DNA of 64,000 nt from Neisseria elongata subsp. elongata (lineage in GTDB: Bacteria > Pseudomonadota > Gammaproteobacteria > Burkholderiales > Neisseriaceae): positions 186,001 through 250,000 of the forward strand of contig NZ_FOPS01000003.1 in assembly GCF_900113545.1 (NCBI RefSeq), given 5' to 3'. A program made the translations under genes and the position numbers. This document shows, one piece after another, positions 23,883-31,685 of this stretch. Each line of letters starts with the position of its first letter. Positions within the stretch are counted from its first letter, which is position 1. The notes beneath the pieces are model-generated. The model was not told the DNA's origin. It did no database searches and was given only the letters and a program-made list of their open reading frames with translations.

Positions 23883-23975
23883 CTTGTCGGAGTGCTGCTT
23901 GTTCCCGCAAACAGCTGAGACCGCGCCAGCGGAATCCGTAGAACCTGTCGGGGTAATGCCTGCGTAGGAAACAAG
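23883..23975 (+). promoter_or_regulatory. TPP (THI-box) riboswitch
   Basis: The conserved aptamer blocks are in order: GGAGTGC, a P3 hairpin CTGCTTG...CAAACAG, GCTGAGA, GAACCTG, GGGTAATGCC and TGCGTAGGAA. The closing P1 stem pairs CTTGT (23883-23887) with ACAAG (23971-23975). It lies 119 bp upstream of thiO and would repress the thiazole-branch genes when thiamine pyrophosphate is abundant. Whether control is on transcription or translation I cannot decide. Confidence 0.9.
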
Positions 23976-24094
23976 CTGTCAAACGCCTTTTCAGGCTTCC
24001 GTTCCCTTTCTCGCATTTCCCGCCATTCGGTGGATTCCGCTTCCGTCTTGTCTTTCGTCTTCCCGACTGCCCAAACACTGCAAAGGAACCCACC

Positions 24095-25189
24095 ATGCCC
24101 CGTATCGCCATTCTCGGCGGCGGCCTCTGCGGCCGTCTGACTGCTTTACAACTTGCAGAACAAGGTTTATCCATTGCCCTCTTTGACAAGGGCGGGCGCA
24201 AAGGCGAACACGCCGCCGCTTATGTTGCCGCCGCCATGCTCGCGCCTGCTGCGGAAGCGGTCGAGGCTACGCCCGAAGTCATCAAACTGGGCAGGCAGAG
24301 CATTCCGCTGTGGCGCGATATACGAGGTCGTCTGAAAACGCCGACCATGATGCAGGAAAACGGCAGCCTGATTGTGTGGCACGGGCAGGACAAGCCATTA
24401 TCCAGCGAGTTCGTCCGCCATCTCAAACGCGGCGGCGTAGCGGATGACGAAATCGTCCGTTGGCGCGCCGACGACATCGCCAAACGCGAACCGCAACTCG
24501 GCGGACGTTTTTCAGACGGCATCTACCTGCCGACCGAAGGCCAGCTCGACGGACGACAGATATTGTCTGCACTTGCCGACGCTTTGGACGGGCTGAACGT
24601 CCCTTGCCATTGGGAACACGAATGCGCCCCCGAAGACCTGCAAGCCCAATACGACTGGCTGATCGACTGCCGCGGCTACGGCGCAAAAACCGCGTGGAAC
24701 CAATCCCCCGCACACACCAGCACCTTGCGCGGCATACGCGGCGAAGTGGCGCGGGTTTATACACCCGAAATCACGCTCAACCGCCCCGTGCGCCTGCTCC
24801 ATCCGCGTTACCCGCTCTACATCGCCCCGAAAGAAAACCACGTCTTCATTATCGGCGCGACCCAAATCGAAAGCGAAAGCCAAGCTCCCGCCAGCGTACG
24901 TTCCGGACTGGAACTCTTGTCCGCGCTCTATGCTGTCCACCCCGCCTTCGGCGAAGCCGACATCCTCGAAATCGCCACCGGCCTGCGCCCCACGCTCAAC
25001 CACCACAACCCCGAAATCCGTTACAGCCGCGCCCGACGCCTGATTGAAATCAACGGCCTTTTCCGTCACGGCTTCATGATTTCCCCCGCCGTAACCGCCG
25101 CCGCCGTCAGATTGGCAGTGACTCTGTTTGACGGAAAAGACGCGCCCGAACGTGATGAAGAAAGCGGTTTGGCGTATATTGGAAAATAA
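24095..25189 (+). CDS. thiO: Glycine oxidase ThiO
   Basis: A 364-residue FAD-dependent amine oxidase that converts glycine to dehydroglycine (iminoacetate), used with ThiS-COSH by ThiG to make the thiazole of thiamine. The dinucleotide motif IAILGGGLCGRLTALQLAEQG starts at residue 4; AAMLAPAAEA and the C-terminal TGLRPTLNHHNPEIRY match the DAO fold. It is first behind the TPP riboswitch. A second copy of its last ~97 codons lies at 13132-13422. The gene contains an AGGTCGTCTGAA and a TTCAGACGGCAT uptake-type site, two different dialects. Confidence 0.9.
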   Translation: MPRIAILGGGLCGRLTALQLAEQGLSIALFDKGGRKGEHAAAYVAAAMLAPAAEAVEATPEVIKLGRQSIPLWRDIRGRLKTPTMMQENGSLIVWHGQDKPLSSEFVRHLKRGGVADDEIVRWRADDIAKREPQLGGRFSDGIYLPTEGQLDGRQILSALADALDGLNVPCHWEHECAPEDLQAQYDWLIDCRGYGAKTAWNQSPAHTSTLRGIRGEVARVYTPEITLNRPVRLLHPRYPLYIAPKENHVFIIGATQIESESQAPASVRSGLELLSALYAVHPAFGEADILEIATGLRPTLNHHNPEIRYSRARRLIEINGLFRHGFMISPAVTAAAVRLAVTLFDGKDAPERDEESGLAYIGK

Positions 25190-25329
25190 GTTTGAGGTCG
25201 TCTGAAAACGTCGCGGCATAGGTTTTACAGCAAATCGGTACACCCCGACACCAGCCTGTATGAATATAATAGGGCACGGCGCGCCAACGCCTCATCGTCA
25301 TCAATCTACTTAAATCAGCAAGGTTTCCA

Positions 25330-26397
25330 ATGAATCTGAAATCCCTGTATTTACTGCCTGCGCTCTTACTCGCCCACTCCGCCGCCCTTGCCGCGCCCAA
25401 GATTTCAGACGACCCCAAACCGCGTTCTGCCGAGAAAATCATTTATTTCAAACAAAACGGCAAATTCGGTGCAAAAACCACAAGCGGCAAAATCATCGTC
25501 CCTGCGCAATACCACTGCGAATTTATGTGCGAACACGTCAAACACGGCGAAACCGCCGACGGCGAGTTGCTGTTTACCGACAACAGCCGAGAAGTCCGGG
25601 GCAAAGTTGCCTATTCGCCGTTTTTCCTGCATTCGCGGCAGGGCAAGTTTTTATATCAACCGATGATGTACGACTTGACCTCAGACTATTTTTCAGAAGG
25701 CAAACGCCGCTATGTTTCAAAAGACGGCAAGGTCGGTTTTGCCGACCGCGGGGGCAACTTGGTCACGCCCGCCCAACACGATTGGGCAGGACCGTTTGAA
25801 TACGGCTATGCCGCATTTTGCGACGGCTGCCGAGAAGTGCGCGTGGACGAAGAACATACCGCCGTACAGGGCGGCACTTGGGGCATGATGGACGCGCGCG
25901 GTAATACCGTTGCGCCCGGCGACACCCGCCGCGCCGCTTCCGACATCGAACGAAACGGCAAATTTTATCCGCACCCGTTTACCTACACCGCGGCCGAACG
26001 CGATATGCTGCAACGCATCAACCGCTACAAAAACCTGATTGTCGGACTGGAAACAGTTCACCATTCGCCATACAAAACTGCCGAAGAACGCGCTGCCTAC
26101 CGCTTTGAAATCGTGTCGCCACCAGTTCAAGGCTATCCGTATTACGAAATCGTCTTGTTTGACGGCAAAGGCAACACCGTTGAAGGCGAACGTTTTCTCG
26201 CCGGCGCCGACGGCAAACGGCTCTTCGCCCTGCCTGTCGGAGAAGAAACACCGCTTCCGCTGAAAACCTACCTGCGCCGCGCAATCCGCACCACACTTGC
26301 CGAACAGCCCGAAAAACAGAAAACCGGTCGGAACGACAATCCGTTTCGCTTGAAAGATTATCCCGAAGCAAAAGCCTTGTTCAAACGCAGGAAATGA
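25330..26397 (+). CDS. Secreted WG-repeat-like hypothetical protein
   Basis: A 355-residue protein with a clear signal peptide (LYLLPALLLAHSAALAA, then APK). The mature part has WG/KWG-like repeat segments: QNGKFGAKTTSGKIIVPAQY, KDGKVGFADRGGNLVTPAQ, and GGTWGMMDARGNTVAPG, which form beta-strand repeats in that family. The C-terminal 150 residues match nothing I know. It sits within the thi cluster but has no visible link to thiamine, and is bounded by TTCAGACGACC sites, suggesting cargo inserted by transformation. Confidence 0.7.
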   Translation: MNLKSLYLLPALLLAHSAALAAPKISDDPKPRSAEKIIYFKQNGKFGAKTTSGKIIVPAQYHCEFMCEHVKHGETADGELLFTDNSREVRGKVAYSPFFLHSRQGKFLYQPMMYDLTSDYFSEGKRRYVSKDGKVGFADRGGNLVTPAQHDWAGPFEYGYAAFCDGCREVRVDEEHTAVQGGTWGMMDARGNTVAPGDTRRAASDIERNGKFYPHPFTYTAAERDMLQRINRYKNLIVGLETVHHSPYKTAEERAAYRFEIVSPPVQGYPYYEIVLFDGKGNTVEGERFLAGADGKRLFALPVGEETPLPLKTYLRRAIRTTLAEQPEKQKTGRNDNPFRLKDYPEAKALFKRRK

Positions 26398-26470
26398 GTT
26401 TCAGACGACCTCATCAGATGGCTATACCGGGCTCACTTTCATTAAACAATAAAACAAAAAGGAAAACGTC

Positions 26471-27118
26471 ATGATTGAACAAGCAATGGGAAACCTGTCA
26501 GGTATATTTTGGATTTTCCTGCTCGTCATTCCCCTGCTTCTTTTGAAAGCGCTGCTCCAAAACCCCAAAGTGAAAGGACGCATAGGCGAACGGGCAGTCC
26601 GTTCAGTAATCGGAAAAGATTTGGATGAAGAAACCTATATCGAATTTCACGATTTGATTATTCCGTCCCGCAGCGGCACGACGCAAATCGACCATATCTA
26701 TGTTTCGGTTTTCGGGATATTTGTCATAGAAACCAAGAATTACACAGGTTGGATTTTCGGCAGCGAGAAGCAATCGAAATGGACACAAGTCGTCTATAAG
26801 CAGAAACACTACTTTCAAAATCCGTTGCGCCAGAATTACGCACACATCAAGGCATTATCCGAACTGCTGCAACTGCCGGAAGAAAAATTTCATTCGATGG
26901 TGGTTTTTCTCGGTGATTGTGAATTGAAAACGCAAATGCCGCCGAATGTCTGCCGTATCAGACAGGCAGCATCCTATATCAGACGTTTTCAGACGACCTT
27001 ATTGCTGCAACAGGAAATAGAGGCGGCAACTGCCGTGCTGTCTTCAAACGAATACCAAGCCGACGGCGAAAAACTGCGGGCGCATACCGAACGCCTGCAA
27101 GAACGTCATCAGCGATAA
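26471..27118 (+). CDS. NERD-domain (nuclease-related) membrane-anchored protein
   Basis: A 215-residue protein with an N-terminal transmembrane segment (GIFWIFLLVIPLLLLKALL) and a cytoplasmic NERD domain: GRIGERAVRSVIGKDLDEETY, SRSGTTQIDHIYVSVFGIFVIETKNYTGWIFG. Asp in QIDHI and the EtKNY element correspond to the PD-(D/E)xK-like core of this family. Function is unknown; a DNA-processing or defence role is inference. It ends 16 bp before thiE with no terminator, so it is co-transcribed into the thiamine genes. An in-gene TTCAGACGACCT site is present. Confidence 0.8.
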   Translation: MIEQAMGNLSGIFWIFLLVIPLLLLKALLQNPKVKGRIGERAVRSVIGKDLDEETYIEFHDLIIPSRSGTTQIDHIYVSVFGIFVIETKNYTGWIFGSEKQSKWTQVVYKQKHYFQNPLRQNYAHIKALSELLQLPEEKFHSMVVFLGDCELKTQMPPNVCRIRQAASYIRRFQTTLLLQQEIEAATAVLSSNEYQADGEKLRAHTERLQERHQR

Positions 27119-27134
27119 CTTAAAAGGACACCCC

Positions 27135-27752
27135 ATGACCTTCCCGTCCCTAAAATCCCCGCTCAAATTCTACGCCGTTGTTCCCACCGCCAATTGGGTC
27201 GAGCGCATGGTCAAAGCAGGTGCCGACACGGTGCAACTGCGCTGCAAAACCTTGCACGGCGATGAATTGAAACGCGAAATCGACCGCTGCGTCGCCGCCT
27301 GTCAGGGCAGTCGCACACAGCTTTTCATCAATGACCATTGGCTCGAGGCGATAGAAGCGGGCGCATACGGCGTGCATCTCGGACAGGAAGACATGGACAC
27401 CGCCGACCTTGCCACCATCGCCGCCGCCGGTTTGCGTTTGGGTTTGAGTACGCACTCCGTCGCCGAACTCGACCGCGCCCTGTCCGTACATCCCAGCTAC
27501 GTCGCCAGCGGCGCGATTTTCCCGACCACAACCAAGCAAATGCCCACCGCCCCGCAAGGCTTGGACAAACTGCGCGAATATGTGAAACAGGCAGGCGGCA
27601 CGCCCGTCGTCGCCATCGGCGGCATCGATTTAAACAACGCCGAAGATGTATTGGCAACTGGCGTTTCTTCACTCGCCGTCGTCCGCGCCGTGACCGAAGC
27701 GGAAAATCCCGAAGCGGTGGTTAAAGCTTTTCAGGCTTTGTGGGATGAATGA
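27135..27752 (+). CDS. thiE: Thiamine-phosphate synthase ThiE
   Basis: A 205-residue TIM-barrel enzyme joining hydroxymethylpyrimidine pyrophosphate and thiazole phosphate to give thiamine phosphate. Motifs are ADTVQLRCKTLHGDELKREI, FINDHWLEAIEAGAYGVHLGQEDM, the phosphate-binding VASGAIFPTTTKQ and VVAIGGIDLNNAEDVLATG. AAAAGGACACCCC precedes the ATG. It is in line with thiO, the two cargo genes, thiS and thiG, but a strong hairpin follows its stop. Confidence 0.92.
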   Translation: MTFPSLKSPLKFYAVVPTANWVERMVKAGADTVQLRCKTLHGDELKREIDRCVAACQGSRTQLFINDHWLEAIEAGAYGVHLGQEDMDTADLATIAAAGLRLGLSTHSVAELDRALSVHPSYVASGAIFPTTTKQMPTAPQGLDKLREYVKQAGGTPVVAIGGIDLNNAEDVLATGVSSLAVVRAVTEAENPEAVVKAFQALWDE

Positions 27753-27783
27753 GGCCGTCTGAAAACCAAATTTCAGACGGCCT
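27752..27783 (+). terminator. First paired AGGCCGTCTGAA hairpin, between thiE and thiS
   Basis: AGGCCGTCTGAAA and TTTCAGACGGCCT form a 13-bp stem with a tiny loop, overlapping the thiE stop by one base. It is the first pair in the dialect used for nearly all terminators to the right. No long T run follows, so termination may be partial, and a TATAAA box at 27833-27838 could restart transcription before thiS. Confidence 0.6.
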
Positions 27784-27858
27784 GCGAAAGCGAAAAAGAT
27801 TCAATTTACCGTGTAGGCAAAACTTAGCCCGCTATAAATACAGAAACATCGAGAAACC

Positions 27859-28053
27859 ATGAACATCATCTTAAACGGCGAACCCGTCGAACTTCACGGC
27901 ACAACCGTTGCCGACCTCATCGCTCAAACCGCGCCGCAAAAACCTTTTGCCGTAGCGGTGAATACCGGATTTGTCGCCAAAGGCGCGTATGCGGAAACGG
28001 TTTTGAACGAAAATGACAAAGTCGATATTGTGCGGCCGGTGGTCGGCGGCTAG
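27859..28053 (+). CDS. thiS: Sulfur-carrier protein ThiS
   Basis: A 64-residue ubiquitin-like protein ending in Gly-Gly (VRPVVGG). The C-terminal glycine is adenylated (normally by ThiF) and thiocarboxylated to give sulfur to ThiG. The beta-grasp pattern MNIILNGEPVELHGTTVADL is typical. No thiF is in the window, so the activating enzyme must be elsewhere. thiG follows after 60 bp. Confidence 0.9.
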   Translation: MNIILNGEPVELHGTTVADLIAQTAPQKPFAVAVNTGFVAKGAYAETVLNENDKVDIVRPVVGG

Positions 28054-28113
28054 GCGGTTTTGCCTTTTCAGACGACCCCTGTCCCCAAAAACAACCTTAC
28101 AAAGGAACCCATC

Positions 28114-28902
28114 ATGCTCACCCTATACGGAGAAACCTTCCCTTCACGGCTGCTGCTCGGCACGGCCACCTACCCGACCCCTGAAATCCTCAAACAATCC
28201 GTCCAAACCGCACGCCCCGCGATGATTACCGTCTCGCTGCGTCGTGCGGGAAGCGGAGGCGAGGCGCACGGTCAGGGGTTTTGGTCGCTGTTGGAAGAAA
28301 GCGGCGTCCCCGTGCTGCCGAACACAGCAGGCTGCCAAAGCGTGCAGGAAGCGGTAACGACGGCGCAGATGGCGCGCGAAGTGTTTGAAACCGATTGGAT
28401 CAAACTCGAGCTCATCGGCGACGACGACACGTTGCAACCCGACGTGTTCCAGCTTGTCGAAGCGGCGGAAATCCTGATTAAAGACGGCTTCAAAGTGCTG
28501 CCTTATTGCACCGAAGACCTGATTGCCTGCCGCCGCCTGCTTGACGCGGGCTGTCAGGCGCTGATGCCGTGGGCGGCACCGATCGGCACGGGTTTGGGCG
28601 CGGTTCACGCCTATGCGCTGAACGTCCTGCGCGAACGCCTGCCCGACACGCCGCTGATTATCGATGCGGGCTTGGGCCTGCCCTCGCAGGCGGCGCAAGT
28701 GATGGAATGGGGCTTTGACGGCGTATTGCTGAACACCGCCGTTTCCCGCAGCGGCGACCCCGTCAACATGGCGCGCGCCTTCGCACTCGCCGTCGAATCC
28801 GGACGGCTGGCATTTGAAGCCGAACCGGTCGAAGCGCGAACTAAAGCCCAAGCCAGTACGCCGACTGTGGGGCAGCCGTTTTGGCATTCGGCGGAATATT
28901 GA
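28114..28902 (+). CDS. thiG: Thiazole synthase ThiG
   Basis: A 262-residue TIM-barrel enzyme building the thiazole phosphate carboxylate from deoxyxylulose phosphate, dehydroglycine and ThiS thiocarboxylate. Features are [19 protein letters not shown], the Schiff-base Lys97 in [23 protein letters not shown] and [15 protein letters not shown] start at the ATG after AAAGGAACCCATC; an upstream in-frame ATG would read through uptake-site DNA. It is the last thiamine gene and converges on tyrB across a hairpin. Confidence 0.93.
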   Translation: MLTLYGETFPSRLLLGTATYPTPEILKQSVQTARPAMITVSLRRAGSGGEAHGQGFWSLLEESGVPVLPNTAGCQSVQEAVTTAQMAREVFETDWIKLELIGDDDTLQPDVFQLVEAAEILIKDGFKVLPYCTEDLIACRRLLDAGCQALMPWAAPIGTGLGAVHAYALNVLRERLPDTPLIIDAGLGLPSQAAQVMEWGFDGVLLNTAVSRSGDPVNMARAFALAVESGRLAFEAEPVEARTKAQASTPTVGQPFWHSAEY

Positions 28903-28920
28903 ACCCGCCTTCATCATCAG

Positions 28921-28970
28921 AAAGGCCGTCTGAAAACCCCGCAAAAGGTTTTTCAGACGGCCTTTTTCTT
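28921..28970. terminator. Paired AGGCCGTCTGAA bidirectional terminator (thiG / tyrB)
   Basis: AAAGGCCGTCTGAAAACC and GGTTTTTCAGACGGCCTTTTTCTT give a long stem with T runs on the plus strand and A/T-rich flank on the other. It lies between two converging genes and should serve both. Confidence 0.8.
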
Positions 28971-28982
28971 GTCAGCAGCCGC

Positions 28983-30179
28983 TTATTGACACCACACCTC
29001 GGCAAAGGCATCGGCCACATAACCAACGTTCGATTCGTTCAATCCGGCCACACACATCCGTCCGGAAGCAAGCAGGTAAACGGCAAACCCTTCCTGCAAA
29101 CGCCGTACTTGTTCAGGCGAAAAGCCCGTGTAGCCGAACATGCCGCGCTGTTTGAGGAAATAGGAAAAATCGCCCTCCGGCAGCTTGCGGCCCAATTCAT
29201 CAAACAAACGCTGCCGCATGGCTTTGATGCGCTCCCGCATCTGCGTAACCTCTGCCTGCCAGCCGGCAAAAAGTTCGGGCGTATCCATCACCGCCGCCGC
29301 GACAAACGCGCCGTGCGCCGGCGGGCTGGAATAAATCCGGCGCACGCCGAATTTCAACTGGCCGAACACCAGCTCCGCTTCGTGCCGCGTCGGGCACACC
29401 ACGCTCAATCCGCCTATCCTCTCACCGTAAAGCGACAGGTTTTTCGAAAACGAATTGGCCGCAAACAGCGGCAGGCCGATTTCCGCCGCCCGCCGGACGG
29501 CGTAGGCATCCTGTTCGAAACCGTCGCCGAAGCCCTGATAGGCAATGTCCATAAACGGAATCAGGCCGTTTGCCCGTATCACTTCCAGCACCTTGTCCCA
29601 TTGCACGCAGTCCAAATCCACGCCGGTCGGATTGTGGCAGCACGGATGCAGCACCAATACGCTGTTGCGCGGCAGGGCGGCAAAAAAGGCCAGCATTTCG
29701 TCAAATTTCAGCCCACCTGTCGCCGGGTCGTAATAAGGGTAAACGCCGACTTCGAAACCCGCGCCCTGGAAAATGCCTTTATGGTTGTCCCAAGTCGGAT
29801 CGCTGACATAAACCTTGGCCTCGGGAAACCAGCGGGCAAGAAAATCCGCACCGATTTTCAGCGCGCCCGAACCGCCCAAAGTCTGGATGGTGGCAATCCG
29901 CCCTTCCTGCAAAGCGGGGTGCTCCGCGCCGAACAGCAGCCTTTGCACGCCGTGCCTGAAGGCCTCCAAACCTTCCATCGGAAGATAGGAGCGGGGTTGC
30001 GCCACGGCCGCACGGGCAACCTCCGCCGTCCGTACCGACGACAAGACGGGCAGCCGCCCGGCCTCGTCCAAATAAATACCGATACCGAGATTGACCTTTT
30101 CCGGCCGCTTGTCGGCCTGAAAAGTCTCTACCAGGCTCAAAATCGGATCGCCGGGATAAAATTCGACGTGTTGGAACAT
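28983..30179 (-). CDS. tyrB: Aromatic/aspartate-type aminotransferase TyrB
   Basis: A 398-residue PLP-dependent class I aminotransferase for the last step of Tyr/Phe synthesis, and often Asp/Leu. The PLP lysine is near residue 246 in [16 protein letters not shown]; other hallmarks are [26 protein letters not shown] and [16 protein letters not shown] start at the ATG giving [10 protein letters not shown], preceded by AGGAGAAAAAT; the longer frame reads upstream leader. Length and motifs match E. coli TyrB and AspC. Confidence 0.9.
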   Translation of the reverse strand: MFQHVEFYPGDPILSLVETFQADKRPEKVNLGIGIYLDEAGRLPVLSSVRTAEVARAAVAQPRSYLPMEGLEAFRHGVQRLLFGAEHPALQEGRIATIQTLGGSGALKIGADFLARWFPEAKVYVSDPTWDNHKGIFQGAGFEVGVYPYYDPATGGLKFDEMLAFFAALPRNSVLVLHPCCHNPTGVDLDCVQWDKVLEVIRANGLIPFMDIAYQGFGDGFEQDAYAVRRAAEIGLPLFAANSFSKNLSLYGERIGGLSVVCPTRHEAELVFGQLKFGVRRIYSSPPAHGAFVAAAVMDTPELFAGWQAEVTQMRERIKAMRQRLFDELGRKLPEGDFSYFLKQRGMFGYTGFSPEQVRRLQEGFAVYLLASGRMCVAGLNESNVGYVADAFAEVWCQ

Positions 30180-30309
30180 ATTTTTCTCCTGATTCTGTGT
30201 TTTGTTGGTTGGATACCCGATTCTACCGCATCGCCCCGTCCGGGCGTACTGTCCGCATGGTACACGCATCCTCCCCGAATATAGACAAAACAGCGCGCCC
30301 GTAAAAATA

Positions 30310-30354
30310 AAAGGCCGTCTGAAAACCGTATTTCAGGCTTTCAGACGGCCTTTG
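30310..30354. terminator. Paired AGGCCGTCTGAA hairpin upstream of tsaB
   Basis: AAAGGCCGTCTGAAA and TTTCAGACGGCCTTT are arms around an 18-base loop. It lies 130 bp behind the divergent tyrB start and 200 bp ahead of tsaB. The rest of 30180-30561 is GC-rich, with one further GCCGTCTGAA half-site and the promoter box below; I see no gene there. Confidence 0.6.
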
Positions 30355-30521
30355 CGGCCATACTGCAAACGCGCCGCATCCTCCGCCCGATATGCGCCTG
30401 CATCATCAGCCGGGTTGGGAAACGGCGGGCAGGCTACCCGAAAATGGCTCGGTGTACAAAGGGCGGGAAGGATGGCTGCCGGACGGAGAAGCCGTCTGAA
30501 AGAAAAACGGCGGCGGCAAAA

Positions 30522-30530
30522 TGCTATAAT
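30522..30530 (+). promoter_or_regulatory. Extended -10 promoter of tsaB-rimI-UDG operon
   Basis: TGCTATAAT is a perfect extended -10 element 31 bp before the tsaB ATG. No good -35 is visible at 17 bases upstream, consistent with reliance on the TGn motif. Confidence 0.6.
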
Positions 30531-30561
30531 ACCGCCCGACCAAACAACCCGCAAAACCGCC

Positions 30562-31245
30562 ATGCAGCCCGATTTCTCCCGCCCTGTGCTGGCCGTCGAT
30601 ACAGGCACTTCCTTCCTTTCCCTCGCCCTGCAAACCGACGGCCGCATCCTGTCGCGCCACACCGATGCCGGCAACAAACAGTCCGACCTCATCCTGCCGC
30701 AAATCGGCGGGCTGTTCGCCGAAGCAGGCATTACCGCCGCCGATTTGGGTGCGGTGGTCTATAACTGCGGGCCGGGTGCGTTTACCGGCCTGCGAATCGG
30801 CATCGGCGTGGCGCAGGGTCTGGCCGCGCCGTTCGGCACACCGCTTATCGGCATTCCGTCACTCGATGCGGCGGCCTATCTGGTGCAAGGGCACGGCGTG
30901 CTGGCCGCCGCCGACGCGCGGATGGGCGAAGTCTTCTACGCCTGGTTCGACACCGCGAACCGCCGCCGCCTCAGCCCCTACTGCGTCGGCCGCGCCGCCG
31001 AAATTTCCGTGCCGGAAGGCACTGTTTTTTCAGACGGCATCGGCAACGCCTTCGCCCTGAACGACCCGCCGCCTTTCCCAGGCTCGCCCGCCATGCCGAC
31101 CGCCGCCGACTACCTCGCACTGGCCGCCACGGGCCGCTATCCCGCCGCCGATGCCGCCCATGCCGAACTGCTGTATGTCCGCGACAAAATCGCCCTGACC
31201 GCCGCCGAACAGGCCGCGCGGCGGGCGGCGGGGGAACAGGCGTGA
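30562..31245 (+). CDS. tsaB: tRNA threonylcarbamoyladenosine (t6A37) factor TsaB
   Basis: A 227-residue ASKHA-fold protein that partners TsaD and TsaE to place t6A at position 37 of ANN-decoding tRNAs. The N-terminal VLAVDTGTSFLSLAL and the diagnostic NCGPGAFTGLRIGIGVAQGLA near residues 70-90 are clear. It overlaps rimI by four bases (GTGA), so they are translationally coupled. It contains one TTCAGACGGCAT uptake-type site. Confidence 0.92.
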   Translation: MQPDFSRPVLAVDTGTSFLSLALQTDGRILSRHTDAGNKQSDLILPQIGGLFAEAGITAADLGAVVYNCGPGAFTGLRIGIGVAQGLAAPFGTPLIGIPSLDAAAYLVQGHGVLAAADARMGEVFYAWFDTANRRRLSPYCVGRAAEISVPEGTVFSDGIGNAFALNDPPPFPGSPAMPTAADYLALAATGRYPAADAAHAELLYVRDKIALTAAEQAARRAAGEQA

Positions 31246-31685
31246 ACATCCGTCCCGCGACATCCGCCGATTGCGCCGCGCTGGCCGCCATCGACCGTGC
31301 GGGCAATCCCGCGCCGTGGTCGGCCGCCCAGTTTCAGACGGCCTTAAACAGCCGTTTCGACACAGTCCTGCTGGCCGAACATCAAGGCCGGCCGGCGGCT
31401 TTTATCGTTTGGCAGACCGTGGCCGGCGAATCCGAGCTGCACCTCATCGCCACCGCACCCGAAAGCCGCCGCCTCGGCCTGGCCGCCGCCCTGATGCAGT
31501 GTTGGTTCGAGGCCGCCGCCGCGCAATCGGTACGGCGGCTGCTGTTGGAAGTCCGCGCCGCCAACCTGCCCGCGCAAAACCTTTACCGCCGGCACGGCTT
31601 TACCGAATGCGGCCGCCGCCGCGACTACTATTCCCTGCCCGACGGCACGCGGGAAGATGCCGTATTGATGGAGAAACCATGCTAG
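31242..31685 (+). CDS. rimI: Ribosomal-protein-alanine N-acetyltransferase RimI
   Basis: A 147-residue GNAT acetyltransferase that acetylates the N-terminal alanine of ribosomal protein S18 in E. coli. The acetyl-CoA loop is LIATAPESRRLGLAAALMQCWF, followed by LLLEVRAANLPAQNLYRRHGF, typical of RimI. The start is GTG within the tsaB stop (GTGA), and the stop overlaps the next gene by seven bases. The tsaB-rimI pair is widespread in proteobacteria. Confidence 0.9.
   Translation: MNIRPATSADCAALAAIDRAGNPAPWSAAQFQTALNSRFDTVLLAEHQGRPAAFIVWQTVAGESELHLIATAPESRRLGLAAALMQCWFEAAAAQSVRRLLLEVRAANLPAQNLYRRHGFTECGRRRDYYSLPDGTREDAVLMEKPC

Noticed and set aside
28881-30284. A 467-codon rightward frame opposite tyrB
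   Set aside because: It lies antisense to a complete aminotransferase and its translation is Arg/Gln/His-rich without any motif.
30202-30561. 120-codon extension upstream of TsaB
   Set aside because: It crosses a paired terminator and the extended -10 promoter; TsaB proper begins at 30562 with the family's usual N-terminus.
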